The notes beneath the pieces were generated by a model, which saw only the letters and a list, made by a program, of their open reading frames with translations, was not told where the DNA came from and searched no databases. Position numbers and translations under genes: made by a program. Positions 1 through 9,942 of a stretch of 64,000 bases of DNA are shown one piece after another. Numbering within the stretch: position 1 is the stretch's first letter; every line of letters starts with the position of its first letter. Source of the DNA: Pseudomonas sp. dw_612 (GTDB lineage Bacteria; Pseudomonadota; Gammaproteobacteria; Pseudomonadales; Pseudomonadaceae); NCBI RefSeq assembly GCF_018449725.1, contig NZ_JAAVVC010000014.1, forward strand, positions 62,001-126,000, given 5' to 3'.

Positions 1-836
1 AGGCACTGAAAGCGGTTGCGCCCGGAGGCTTGCAGGGCGAACGGCAAGCCGTCGGGCTGGTTCAGCAACTCCAGCAACGACACCTTGAACAAGCTCTCGA
101 CGCTGACCCGCGACAGGCTGATGCCCAGCAGATTATCGGCCCGGCGATTGGCCGACAACACTTGCCCGGTCTCGTCGAAAATCAACAACCCGGCCCACTG
201 GCTGTCGAGGTTGTTCAACCCGGTGTTGAAGGTCAGTTGAAAATGCTGGCCGTGGAACAGGTTAAGGATCAGCCGGTTTTCCACGGTCTGGCTCATCATC
301 TTGACCATGCCCAGGGTGTGGGACGGCGGCAGGTAGCTGTCGCTGGACACATCCAGCACCGCGATCACCTTGCGCTCGGCATCGAAAATCGGCGCGGCAG
401 AGCCAGTCATGAAGCGGTTGGCCTTCAGAAAATGCTCATCGTGCTCAATGTGCACCGCCTGCTCGCAGGCCAGGGCCGTGCCGATCGCGTTGGTGCCGCT
501 GCAACGTTCCATCCAGCTCGCGCCAGCGCTGAAACCTCGAGTCAGGCTCGGCTCGATAAAGCGCTGGGTGCCCCAGGACGTGAGCACCTGGCCTTGATTG
601 TCGGCGAGCATGATCAGGCAGTTGGAGTTACTCAGGATGTTTTCGTAATACGGCAGCACTTCCTGATGGGTGGTCTGCACCAGGGAATGCTGGCTTTCCA
701 GCAAGTGTGCGATGCCGTCGGCCGGCAGTTGGTCGAAGGTCGGGACACTGTGGTGGTTCAGACCAAACGCGCGGCAACGGGACCAGGAGTCCTGAATGAT
801 GGCGTCGTGGGAGAGCGGCGAGGCAGGTAGGGCCAT
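1..836 (-). CDS. AcoR-type sigma-54-dependent transcriptional activator, N-terminal part (cut by left edge)
   Basis: The reading frame from ATG 836 is open to the edge, giving 278 codons, so the AAA+ and Fis-type DNA-binding domains lie outside the window. The visible part has the AcoR-type sensory region: a GAF-like domain containing the motifs CSGTNAIGTAL and HFLKANRFMTGSAAPI, then a PAS-like segment (WAGLLIFDETGQVLSANRRA). By family, such proteins sense a small metabolite and drive sigma-54 promoters by ATP hydrolysis. It is divergent from the glycerol-type ABC operon, whose upstream region has a -24/-12 promoter and a hexamer array, so it is the obvious candidate activator (inference). 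The missing C-terminus means the sigma-54 contact motif (GAFTGA) could not be checked. Confidence 0.85.
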   Translation of the reverse strand, partial: MALPASPLSHDAIIQDSWSRCRAFGLNHHSVPTFDQLPADGIAHLLESQHSLVQTTHQEVLPYYENILSNSNCLIMLADNQGQVLTSWGTQRFIEPSLTRGFSAGASWMERCSGTNAIGTALACEQAVHIEHDEHFLKANRFMTGSAAPIFDAERKVIAVLDVSSDSYLPPSHTLGMVKMMSQTVENRLILNLFHGQHFQLTFNTGLNNLDSQWAGLLIFDETGQVLSANRRADNLLGISLSRVSVESLFKVSLLELLNQPDGLPFALQASGRNRFQC

Positions 837-927
837 GGCAGTCGATCTCTGAGCAAAGCTTTTATTGTTTTTGTTATGGGTAAACGCATTGTTCGTTTTC
901 ACGGGTTACTGCAGCCTGATGCAATCC

Positions 928-1061
928 CGTAGGAGCTGGCGAAGCCTGCGTTCGGCGACGCAGTCGTCGTAAACCTGTATCCGCGGTCATCCTGACACAG
1001 CGTGGCGCTTGATTTTACGACGACTTCGTCGCCGGACGCAGCCTTCGGCAGCTGCTACAAG
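928..1061. repeat. REP-type imperfect inverted repeat
   Basis: A left arm beginning GTAGGAGCTGGCGAAG (about 929-974) is mirrored, with mismatches, by a right arm ending CTTCGGCAGCTGCTAC (about 1014-1060). Inner parts such as GTCGTCGTAAA also pair with TTTTACGACGAC. It belongs to the same family as the element at 39806-39896 but is more degenerate. It separates the regulator gene from the operon control region. Confidence 0.7.
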
Positions 1062-1109
1062 GCCGTGTGTAATTCGGGATTTTGCGCAGTAAAAGCATCC
1101 GTAGAGTGT

Positions 1110-1179
1110 TGTTCACTATTGTTCATTGTCAACCGCCGAAGTGTTCAGTTGTTCAGCCACAACTGTTCATTTCTGTTCA
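1110..1179 (+). promoter_or_regulatory. Array of six TGTTCA hexamers (candidate upstream activator sites)
   Basis: TGTTCA occurs in the same orientation at 1110, 1120, 1142, 1150, 1164 and 1174. Two pairs are 10 bp apart, about one helical turn, and one pair is 8 bp apart. A related TGTTCG occurs near 894. The array ends 65 bp before the -24 element of the sigma-54 promoter, the usual place for an enhancer-type activator. Binding by the neighbouring AcoR-like protein is inferred. GlpR operators also contain TGTTCG half-sites, so a GlpR-like repressor is an alternative. Confidence 0.6.
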
Positions 1180-1243
1180 GCAACGAACGCGGTTTTCCCT
1201 TCTTTCCGAGGATTTTTAAACAAGATCAACCACTTGTGATTTC

Positions 1244-1259
1244 TGGCACGAATGTCGCT
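1244..1259 (+). promoter_or_regulatory. Sigma-54 (-24/-12) promoter of the glp ABC operon
   Basis: TGGCACG (1244-1250), a 4-base spacer and TCGCT (1255-1259) match the RpoN consensus TGGCACG-N4-TTGCW with one deviation. The invariant GG (1245-1246) and GC (1257-1258) are in exact register. The predicted start near 1270 leaves a leader of about 36 nt before the glpS ATG at 1306. Confidence 0.75.
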
Positions 1260-1305
1260 CTATCGCTTCGGTCGCTTGACTCCAAATAATAAAAAAGGCC
1301 GAGCC

Positions 1306-2399
1306 ATGTCATTAACCCTGGAGCACGTCAGCCGTACCGTCGAGGGCCAGACCTGGATCGACGATGCGTGCCTTGTTTTCGAACCCGGATCCTTCAACGT
1401 TTTGCTCGGGCGCACGCTGTCCGGCAAAACCAGTCTCATGCGTTTGATGGCCGGTCTGGACAAGCCCGACAGTGGGCGCATCCTGATGAACGGCGTCGAC
1501 GTCACCCAACGCCCGGTGCGCCTGCGCAATGTGTCGATGGTCTACCAGCAATTCATCAACTACCCGACCATGACGGTGTTCGAGAACATCGCCTCGCCCT
1601 TGCGCCAGGGCGGTGTGTCCAACGAACTGATCCAGAGCAAAGTGCTGGAAACCGCGAAGATGCTGCGCATCGAGAAATTCCTCCAGCGCCATCCGCTGGA
1701 GCTGTCCGGCGGCCAGCAACAACGCACGGCCATGGCCCGGGCGCTGGTCAAGGATGCCGAGCTGATCCTGTTCGACGAACCGCTGGTCAACCTCGACTAC
1801 AAACTGCGCGAAGAGCTGCGCCAGGAAATGCGCGAGCTGTTCAAGGCGCGGCACACCATCGCCATCTACGCCACCACCGAACCCAACGAAGCCCTCGCGC
1901 TGGGCGGTACCACCACGATTCTGCATGAAGGTCGGGTGATCCAGAGCGGCAAGTCTTCCGAGGTGTATCACCAGCCGCAAACGGTGCTGGCGGCAGAGTT
2001 GTTCTCCGAGCCGCCGATCAACCTGATGCCCGGACGCATCGCCGGCAACGAAGTGAGTTTCGCCAATTTCGTGCACTTCCCGTTGAACGTCGACCTGCGC
2101 CCGGTGGGCGAGGGCGAGTTCCGCTTCGGCGTGCGACCCAGCCACATCTCCCTGGTGCCGAGCAACGACGATGACCTGGAACTGGCGGTGACCGTCGAGG
2201 TGGCCGAGATCAGCGGTTCGGAAACCTTCCTGCACGTGCGCAACGAGCATTTCCTGTTGGTACTGCACTTGCCGGGCGTCCACGAATACGACGTCGATGC
2301 GCCGATTCGCATCTATATCCCGACCCATAAACTGTTTGTGTTCGATACGCAGGGGCGGCTGGTCCAGGCGCCCGGTCGCCGTATCGCGAGGGTTGCCTG

Positions 2400-2400
<1 letters not shown>
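1306..2400 (+). CDS. glpS: Glycerol-type ABC importer ATPase GlpS (degenerate Walker A and H-loop, intact signature)
   Basis: A 364-residue MalK/UgpC-class ABC ATPase with a C-terminal TOBE-like regulatory domain. The signature LSGGQQQR (133-140) and Walker B LILFDEP (153-159) are canonical. The Walker A is GRTLSGKT (35-42), with Leu where the third glycine of GxxGxGKT belongs. The switch/H-loop reads YATTEPNEA, with Thr191 replacing the usual His. The defects complement those of the partner GlpT. ATG 1306 was chosen because an upstream in-frame start at 1252 would lie within the sigma-54 promoter. The operon resembles the Rhizobium leguminosarum glycerol transporter glpSTPQUV, whose names are used here. 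Glycerol as substrate is inferred; another polyol is possible. Confidence 0.85.
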
Positions 2401-4360
<1,960 letters not shown>

Positions 4361-4368
4361 GGTCTGCC

Positions 4369-5169
<801 letters not shown>

Positions 5170-5176
5170 GGAGCTG

Positions 5177-5452
5177 ATGATGGAATGGATGAGTTGGACC
5201 ACCCCCACCGCGGCGTTCTTCATCGCCATTGGCCTGATCCTGGTGGGCATGACGACCTGGGAATTGCGTTCGCCGAGCATTCTTCGTCGTGGTTTGTTGC
5301 CGATTGCCACCACCCGTGGCGATCGCTTGTTTATCGGTCTTCTCGGCAGCGCCTACCTGCATTTGCTGGTAATCGGCGTCACCGACTGGAGCATCTGGGT
5401 CGCGTCCGCGTTGTCCCTGGTGTGGCTGTTGGCTGTGATGCGTTGGGGCTAG
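5177..5452 (+). CDS. glpU: Small membrane protein of the glycerol ABC operon (GlpU, DUF2160-like)
   Basis: A 91-residue hydrophobic protein with three probable membrane helices: TPTAAFFIAIGLILVGMTTW, the stretch around FIGLLGSAYLHLLVIGVTDW, and a final one in IWVASALSLVWLLAVM. A charged loop (RRGLLPIATTRGDR) lies between the first two. A GAGGAG ribosome site at 5168-5173 precedes tandem ATGs at 5177 and 5180, and either could be used. Small proteins of this type occupy the same slot in rhizobial glpSTPQUV operons. Its role is unknown; an accessory subunit of the importer is plausible. Confidence 0.7.
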   Translation: MMEWMSWTTPTAAFFIAIGLILVGMTTWELRSPSILRRGLLPIATTRGDRLFIGLLGSAYLHLLVIGVTDWSIWVASALSLVWLLAVMRWG

Positions 5453-5498
5453 TCGAATCGCTCGGCAAAGTTGCTCCGAAACTTAAACAGGAGGTCTT

Positions 5499-7241
5499 AT
5501 GTTCGATAAAAACAATAAGCTGCGACATAGCATTTCATTGGCAGCCATGCTGGCACTCAGCGGTTTGAGCGCATCTGCCTGGGCTGATGCCTACGAAGAC
5601 GCGGCAAAAAAATGGATCGGCAGCGAATTCAAACCGTCCACCCTGACGGCCGATCAACAGCTCGAGGAATTGAAGTGGTTCATCAAGGCCGCCCAGCCGT
5701 TTCGCGGGATGGACATCAAGGTCGTCTCGGAAACCCTGACCACTCACGAATATGAGTCCAAGGTGCTGGCCAAGGCGTTTACCGAAATCACCGGGATCAA
5801 GGTCACCCACGACTTGCTGCAAGAAGGCGATGTGGTGGAAAAGCTGCAGACCGTGATGCAATCGGACAAAAGCATTTATGACGGCTGGGTCAACGACTCG
5901 GACCTGATCGGTACGCATTTCCGCTACGGCAAGACCGAATCGATCACAGACCTGATGGCCAACGAAGGCAAGAACTTCACCTCGCCGACCCTGGACATCA
6001 AGGACTTCATCGGCATTTCCTTCACCACTGCGCCGGACGGCAAGATCTATCAACTGCCCGACCAGCAGTTCGCCAACCTCTACTGGTTCCGCGCCGACTG
6101 GTTTGAACGTCCGGAGCTGAAAGCCAAGTTCAAGGAAAAGTACGGTTACGAATTGGGCGTGCCGGTGAACTGGTCGGCCTATGAAGATATCGCCAAGTTC
6201 TTCAGCGAAGACGTCAAGGAAATCGACGGCAAGCGCATCTACGGGCACATGGACTACGGCAAGAAAGACCCGTCCCTGGGCTGGCGCTTCACCGATGCCT
6301 GGTTCTCCATGGCCGGTGCCGGCGACAAAGGCCTGCCCAACGGCTTGCCAGTGGACGAGTGGGGGATTCGTGTCGAGGACTGCCACCCGGTCGGTTCCAG
6401 CATCACCCGCGGCGGCGACACCAACGGCCCGGCGGCGGTCTATGCGACGCAGAAATACGTCGACTGGCTCAAGGCCTACGCGCCACCGGAAGCGGCGGGC
6501 ATGACCTTCTCCGAATCCGGCCCGGTGCCGTCCCAGGGCAACATCGCCCAGCAGATCTTCTGGTACACCGCGTTTACCGCCGACATGACCAAGCCGGGCT
6601 TGCCCGTGGTGAACACCGATGGCTCGCCGAAATGGCGCATGGCGCCGTCCCCGCGTGGCCCGTATTGGGAGGAGGGCATGAAGCTGGGGTATCAGGACGT
6701 GGGTTCCTGGACGTTCATGAAGTCCACGCCTGAGAAACAGAAACTCGCGGCCTGGCTCTACGCACAGTTTGTGACCTCGAAAACCGTCTCGCTGAAGAAA
6801 ACCATCGTTGGCCTGACGCCGATCCGTGAGTCGGACATCAACTCGCAAGCCATGACCGACCTGGCACCGAAACTCGGCGGCCTGGTGGAGTTCTACCGCA
6901 GCCCGGCCCGTGTGCAGTGGACCCCGACCGGGACCAACGTGCCGGACTACCCGCGTCTGGCGCAATTGTGGTGGAGCCACATCGCCGAAGCGGCCAGCGG
7001 CGAGAAAACCCCGCAACAAGCGCTCGATGGCCTGGCCAAGGACCAGGACGCCATCATGACGCGGCTTGAACGCTCCAAGGTGCAACCGGTGTGCGGGCCG
7101 AAAATGAACCCGGAACGGGATGCGCAGTACTGGTTTGATCAGCCGGGGGCGCCGAAGCCTAAGTTGGCGAACGAGAAGCCTAAAGGTGAAACCGTGAGCT
7201 ATACCGAGTTGCTGAAATCGTGGGCGGATGCGCGTAAGTAA
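5499..7241 (+). CDS. glpV: Periplasmic substrate-binding protein of the glycerol-type ABC importer (GlpV)
   Basis: A 580-residue extracellular solute-binding protein, unusually long for a sugar-binding protein but in line with the GlpV type. The signal peptide MFDKNNKLRHSISLAAMLAL ends in ASAWA, with a predicted cut before Asp30. A strong AGGAGGT ribosome site precedes ATG 5499 and suggests high expression, usual for binding proteins. The gene is last in the operon, 46 bases after glpU, and is followed by a terminator at 7263. It should deliver ligand to GlpP/GlpQ. Glycerol as ligand is inferred from operon architecture. Confidence 0.85.
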   Translation: MFDKNNKLRHSISLAAMLALSGLSASAWADAYEDAAKKWIGSEFKPSTLTADQQLEELKWFIKAAQPFRGMDIKVVSETLTTHEYESKVLAKAFTEITGIKVTHDLLQEGDVVEKLQTVMQSDKSIYDGWVNDSDLIGTHFRYGKTESITDLMANEGKNFTSPTLDIKDFIGISFTTAPDGKIYQLPDQQFANLYWFRADWFERPELKAKFKEKYGYELGVPVNWSAYEDIAKFFSEDVKEIDGKRIYGHMDYGKKDPSLGWRFTDAWFSMAGAGDKGLPNGLPVDEWGIRVEDCHPVGSSITRGGDTNGPAAVYATQKYVDWLKAYAPPEAAGMTFSESGPVPSQGNIAQQIFWYTAFTADMTKPGLPVVNTDGSPKWRMAPSPRGPYWEEGMKLGYQDVGSWTFMKSTPEKQKLAAWLYAQFVTSKTVSLKKTIVGLTPIRESDINSQAMTDLAPKLGGLVEFYRSPARVQWTPTGTNVPDYPRLAQLWWSHIAEAASGEKTPQQALDGLAKDQDAIMTRLERSKVQPVCGPKMNPERDAQYWFDQPGAPKPKLANEKPKGETVSYTELLKSWADARK

Positions 7242-7262
7242 GCGGCTGTAATGTGAAAGGCG

Positions 7263-7288
7263 AACGGCACCGGAAGGTGCCGTTTTCA
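7263..7288 (+). terminator. Rho-independent terminator after glpV
   Basis: The stem AACGGCACC / GGTGCCGTT has a GGAA loop and is followed by TTTT. It lies 21 bases after the glpV stop. Its sequence is almost identical to the terminator at 8420-8443 on the far side of the toxin-antitoxin island. Confidence 0.85.
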
Positions 7289-7307
7289 TTGGTGGCAGAT
7301 AGACCGC

Positions 7308-7380
7308 TTTCGCGAGCAAGCCCGCTCAGGAGTTCAGGGTTGTCCACGGATCCCCTGTGGTAGCGGGCTTGCTCGAGAAG
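7308..7380. repeat. Decayed REP-type inverted repeat
   Basis: TTCGCGAGCAAGCCCGCT (7309-7326) is mirrored imperfectly by TAGCGGGCTTGCTCGAGAAG (7361-7380). The outer ends of the usual GTGGGAGCGGGCTTGCTCGCGAA arms are lost. Confidence 0.7.
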
Positions 7381-7460
7381 AGGCCATCTAATACATCCAA
7401 TTTCTTGAGCCGATCAAACACCTCACAAATACAGTGTTCAGCTGAGGAGTGGTGGATCGA

Positions 7461-7838
7461 TCAGACCAGTACAGCCAAATCCGTGTACCTGGCAACTAAC
7501 GGGTCAGCGGTGAGGCGCTTCATAGGTTCTGTCATGGCCGTTGCGACAATGAGACGGTCAAAGGGATCACGATGGTGATGTTCCAGATCTTTCACTGCAA
7601 TGGCATGTTCCGAGGTCACAGCCAGTTCGATGAACCCACTGTCGAGGCAATACTGGCGTAGTTCTTCCAGATCAACGTTCAGTTTTCCCAGCCCGACCTT
7701 GATCGACATCTCCCAGAATGTCGCTGCGCTGATATAAATGTCGGCCGCGTTTTCAATGAGTTTTCTGGCCTTGCCAGAGAGCTTCGGATCATCGCCGAGT
7801 GTCCAAAGCAGAATGTGAGTATCGAGCAATAACCTCAT
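7461..7838 (-). CDS. PIN-domain toxin, VapC-like
   Basis: A 125-residue single-domain PIN protein. The acidic metal-binding residues expected for a PIN ribonuclease are all visible: Asp6 (LLLDTHILLW), Glu43 (FWEMSIKVGLGKL), Asp91 and Asp94 (HRDPFDRLIVATA). The family cleaves RNA in a Mg-dependent way; many members cut tRNA. The start overlaps the antitoxin stop by four bases (ATGA), the standard toxin-antitoxin arrangement. The codons look more AT-rich than in the flanking operons, suggesting acquisition. Nothing in the sequence suggests inactivation. Confidence 0.88.
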   Translation of the reverse strand: MRLLLDTHILLWTLGDDPKLSGKARKLIENAADIYISAATFWEMSIKVGLGKLNVDLEELRQYCLDSGFIELAVTSEHAIAVKDLEHHHRDPFDRLIVATAMTEPMKRLTADPLVARYTDLAVLV

Positions 7839-8077
7839 CCTTGAGTGCCTTCAAAAGCATCGAGCATATCGTCCGGCAGAGGTGCATCGAAGTCTTCGGG
7901 AAGAACAAGTTTGCCTTTCATCGCTCCGATACGCTGTCCGCAATGCTTGTCCATGGGGACCAAGCGGGCAAGGGCCCGACCATGTTTGGCAATCGTGATG
8001 ATCTGCCCTGCTGCTGCGTCATCGACGAGTTTGGATAAATTGTTTTTTGCTTCCGCCAGCGGAACGATGATCATCAT
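7835..8077 (-). CDS. Phd/YefM-type antitoxin partner of the PIN toxin
   Basis: An 80-residue protein beginning MMIIVPLAEAKNNLSKLVDDAAAG, a pattern typical of Phd/YefM antitoxins (start of the N-terminal DNA-binding fold). The acidic C-terminal tail (PEDFDAPLPDDMLDAFEG) would wrap the toxin. ATG 8077 (or 8074) is preferred although the frame stays open to 8266: a GGGAGAG ribosome site lies just upstream, and the promoter at 8099-8127 would begin transcription near 8092. By family it neutralises the PIN toxin and represses its own operon through the palindrome just upstream. Confidence 0.85.
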   Translation of the reverse strand: MMIIVPLAEAKNNLSKLVDDAAAGQIITIAKHGRALARLVPMDKHCGQRIGAMKGKLVLPEDFDAPLPDDMLDAFEGTQG

Positions 8078-8086
8078 TGCTCTCCC

Positions 8087-8127
8087 ATATTCTGGACAAA
8101 TATAGCCAGAATATTTTGGAGCTGCAA
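8087..8127 (-). promoter_or_regulatory. Toxin-antitoxin promoter embedded in a palindromic operator
   Basis: On the minus strand TTGCAG (8122-8127), a 17-base spacer and TATATT (8099-8104) make a good sigma-70 promoter. A perfect 9-bp inverted repeat, ATATTCTGG (8087-8095) and CCAGAATAT (8106-8114), has a 10-base spacer that contains nearly all of the -10 box. Repressor bound there would block RNA polymerase, as expected for antitoxin autoregulation. The antitoxin ATG lies 10 bases beyond the near arm. Confidence 0.75.
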
Positions 8128-8131
8128 AGTC

Positions 8132-8266
8132 GTATGATTGCTCTGTGCAGATGAGCGGAGGATTGGTGAGTTCCGCTTTGTAGTGTAGGTGCGCGACCTT
8201 GCTTTGGCGCTGCGCCGCTAGAGCGTCGAAGCCGTCTACTAACTCAAGAAAAATGTCCCGTTTCAT
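8132..8266 (-). pseudogene. Relic 5' end of a HigA-like XRE antitoxin gene
   Basis: From ATG 8266 about 45 codons (MKRDIFLELVDGFDALAAQR...) resemble the N-terminus of HTH antitoxins of the type starting M-(K/S)-RDIF-x-EL-x-EG-x-DAL. The resemblance stops before any helix-turn-helix. The frame then runs by chance through the toxin-antitoxin promoter into the Phd-like antitoxin, which could mislead an annotator into one 143-residue protein. It lies almost exactly between two copies of a 16-base direct repeat. Recognition is from memory of the family and is moderate. Confidence 0.5.
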
Positions 8267-8296
8267 TATTCGCTCTCTTTTGATTGCTCTGTCCAG
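8135..8296. repeat. 16-bp direct repeat bracketing the relic antitoxin
   Basis: TGATTGCTCTGTGCAG at 8135-8150 and TGATTGCTCTGTCCAG at 8281-8296 differ at one base and are 146 bp apart. They sit at the two ends of the relic, which suggests a duplication, a slipped-strand deletion or an integration scar. Confidence 0.6.
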
Positions 8297-8419
8297 CAGT
8301 CATCCAAGATAGGACCAAGGACATGATGCTGGCTGTAGGACGAAACGGACAATCCAGCGAGAGCTTTCGGCGATTGCGAGTGGATGGAAGAGCAGCGGTA
8401 ACAAATCTTACAAACGCAA

Positions 8420-8443
8420 AAACGGCACCCGAAGGTGCCGTTT
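8420..8443. terminator. Terminator downstream of nuoN
   Basis: The stem AAACGGCACC / GGTGCCGTTT has a CGAA loop. Read on the minus strand it is followed by a run of five T, so it ends the nuo operon 28 bases after the nuoN stop. It differs from the core of the terminator at 7263-7286 by one loop base. Confidence 0.85.
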
Positions 8444-8471
8444 CTGTTTTCTAGCGAGTATCGCTAAGTGA

Positions 8472-9935
8472 TCAACCTGCCAACCCGGCCTGCTGAACCA
8501 GCACCAGCAATGGCTGCGGATACAGACCCAGGAAGAACGCCAGTGCGGCGATGGCCAGCAGCATTACGCCGCCTGCACGTTGTTCCCAATGCAGTTGCGC
8601 ATCGTGGCGACGTAGATTTGGCTCGATCAGATACAGGGTGACCATCACGCGCAGGTAGTAGAAGACGCCGATGGCGCTGCCCAGTACCAGGGAACCGACC
8701 AGCCACCATTGGTGCGATTCGACGCCGGTAGCAATGATGTAGAACTTGCCGATGAAGCCCGCGGTCAGCGGGATGCCGGCCAGGGACAGCATCATCACGG
8801 TCAGCACGGCGGTCAGGTACGGACGGCGCCAGAACAGGCCGCGGTATTCGTACAGGGCATCCGCGTCACGGCCGTTGTACGGCGAGGACATCAGGGTGAT
8901 CACGCCGAAAGCGCCGAGGCTGGTGATCACGTAGGTGACCAGGTACACGCCGATGGCTTCCACGGCCAGGCCTTTGCTCGCCACCAGAGCGATCAGCAGG
9001 TAGCCGAAGTGGGCGATGGACGAGTAACCCAGCAGACGCTTGAGGTTGCTTTGGGTCAGTGCCAGCAGGTTACCGAACAGGATCGACGCGATGGCGATGA
9101 TAGTCAGCACGTCGCTCAGCACACCGCTGCTTGCCGCTGGCGAGATCTGGAACAGACGCACCATCACCGCGAACACCGCAACTTTGGAAGCGGTCGCCAG
9201 GAACGCGGCGACCGGCGCCGGAGCACCTTCGTATACGTCCGGGGTCCAGAGGTGGAACGGCACCAGCGACAGCTTGAACGCCAGGCCGATCAGCATCATG
9301 CCCAGGCCCATTTGCGCCAGGGAGCTTGGCAGGCCGGTGGCCGCGAGGGCTTGACCGATACCCACGAAGCTCAGGCTGCCGGAGTCGGCGTAGAGCAGGG
9401 CCATGCCGAACAGCAGGAACGCGGAGCCGGCGGCCGACAGCACCATGTACTTGATACCGGCTTCCAGCGAACGCTTGTTGAAGAAGGCGTACGCCACCAG
9501 ACCGTAGACCGGCACCGACAACAGTTCCAGACCGATGAACAACCCGGCCAGGTGTTGCGCGCTGACCAGAACCAGGCCACCGGCGGCGGCCATCAGGATC
9601 AGCAGGTACAGTTCTTCGCGGTTGCCGGGGTAACCCGAGCCGCCATCGCCGAGGTAGGCGTGGGCGAGTGTCACACAAGCGAGGGTGGCGACCAGGATCA
9701 GCGCCATGTACAAGCAAGCGAAGTTATCGATCTGCAGCAGTGGGGTCACGGCCAATGGCGCGACTTTCAAGGCTGGCAGGATCGACAACAATGCCAGGTT
9801 CAAACCCGCCACGGAAATCAGGAAGGTTTGCGAGTGGTTGCGGCGCCAGGCGATGGCCAGCATCACCACGATGATCGTGGCGGTGGTGATCAACAGTGGC
9901 GCGAGCGCGATAAAGTGTTGAGTCGTGAATTCCAT
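8472..9935 (-). CDS. nuoN: NADH-quinone oxidoreductase subunit N (NuoN)
   Basis: A 487-residue antiporter-like membrane subunit of complex I with some 14 hydrophobic helices. The family motifs are present, including an ELLSVPVYGLVAY segment and KLSLVPFHLWTPDVYEGAP, which carries a lysine and residues of the proton channel. ATG 9935 is used rather than an upstream in-frame start because it lies 7 bases after the nuoM stop and gives the usual length. It is last in the operon and is followed by a terminator. Confidence 0.97.
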   Translation of the reverse strand: MEFTTQHFIALAPLLITTATIIVVMLAIAWRRNHSQTFLISVAGLNLALLSILPALKVAPLAVTPLLQIDNFACLYMALILVATLACVTLAHAYLGDGGSGYPGNREELYLLILMAAAGGLVLVSAQHLAGLFIGLELLSVPVYGLVAYAFFNKRSLEAGIKYMVLSAAGSAFLLFGMALLYADSGSLSFVGIGQALAATGLPSSLAQMGLGMMLIGLAFKLSLVPFHLWTPDVYEGAPAPVAAFLATASKVAVFAVMVRLFQISPAASSGVLSDVLTIIAIASILFGNLLALTQSNLKRLLGYSSIAHFGYLLIALVASKGLAVEAIGVYLVTYVITSLGAFGVITLMSSPYNGRDADALYEYRGLFWRRPYLTAVLTVMMLSLAGIPLTAGFIGKFYIIATGVESHQWWLVGSLVLGSAIGVFYYLRVMVTLYLIEPNLRRHDAQLHWEQRAGGVMLLAIAALAFFLGLYPQPLLVLVQQAGLAG

Positions 9936-9942
9936 AGCGCTC

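Noticed and set aside
1002..1289. A 95-codon plus-strand frame ahead of glpS
   Set aside because: It runs through a REP element, the TGTTCA array and the sigma-54 promoter, and resembles no protein.
8078..8266. A 63-residue N-terminal extension of the antitoxin
   Set aside because: It would have to be transcribed from upstream of the clear promoter at 8099-8127, and its first part looks like a different antitoxin's start. The ribosome site supports 8077.
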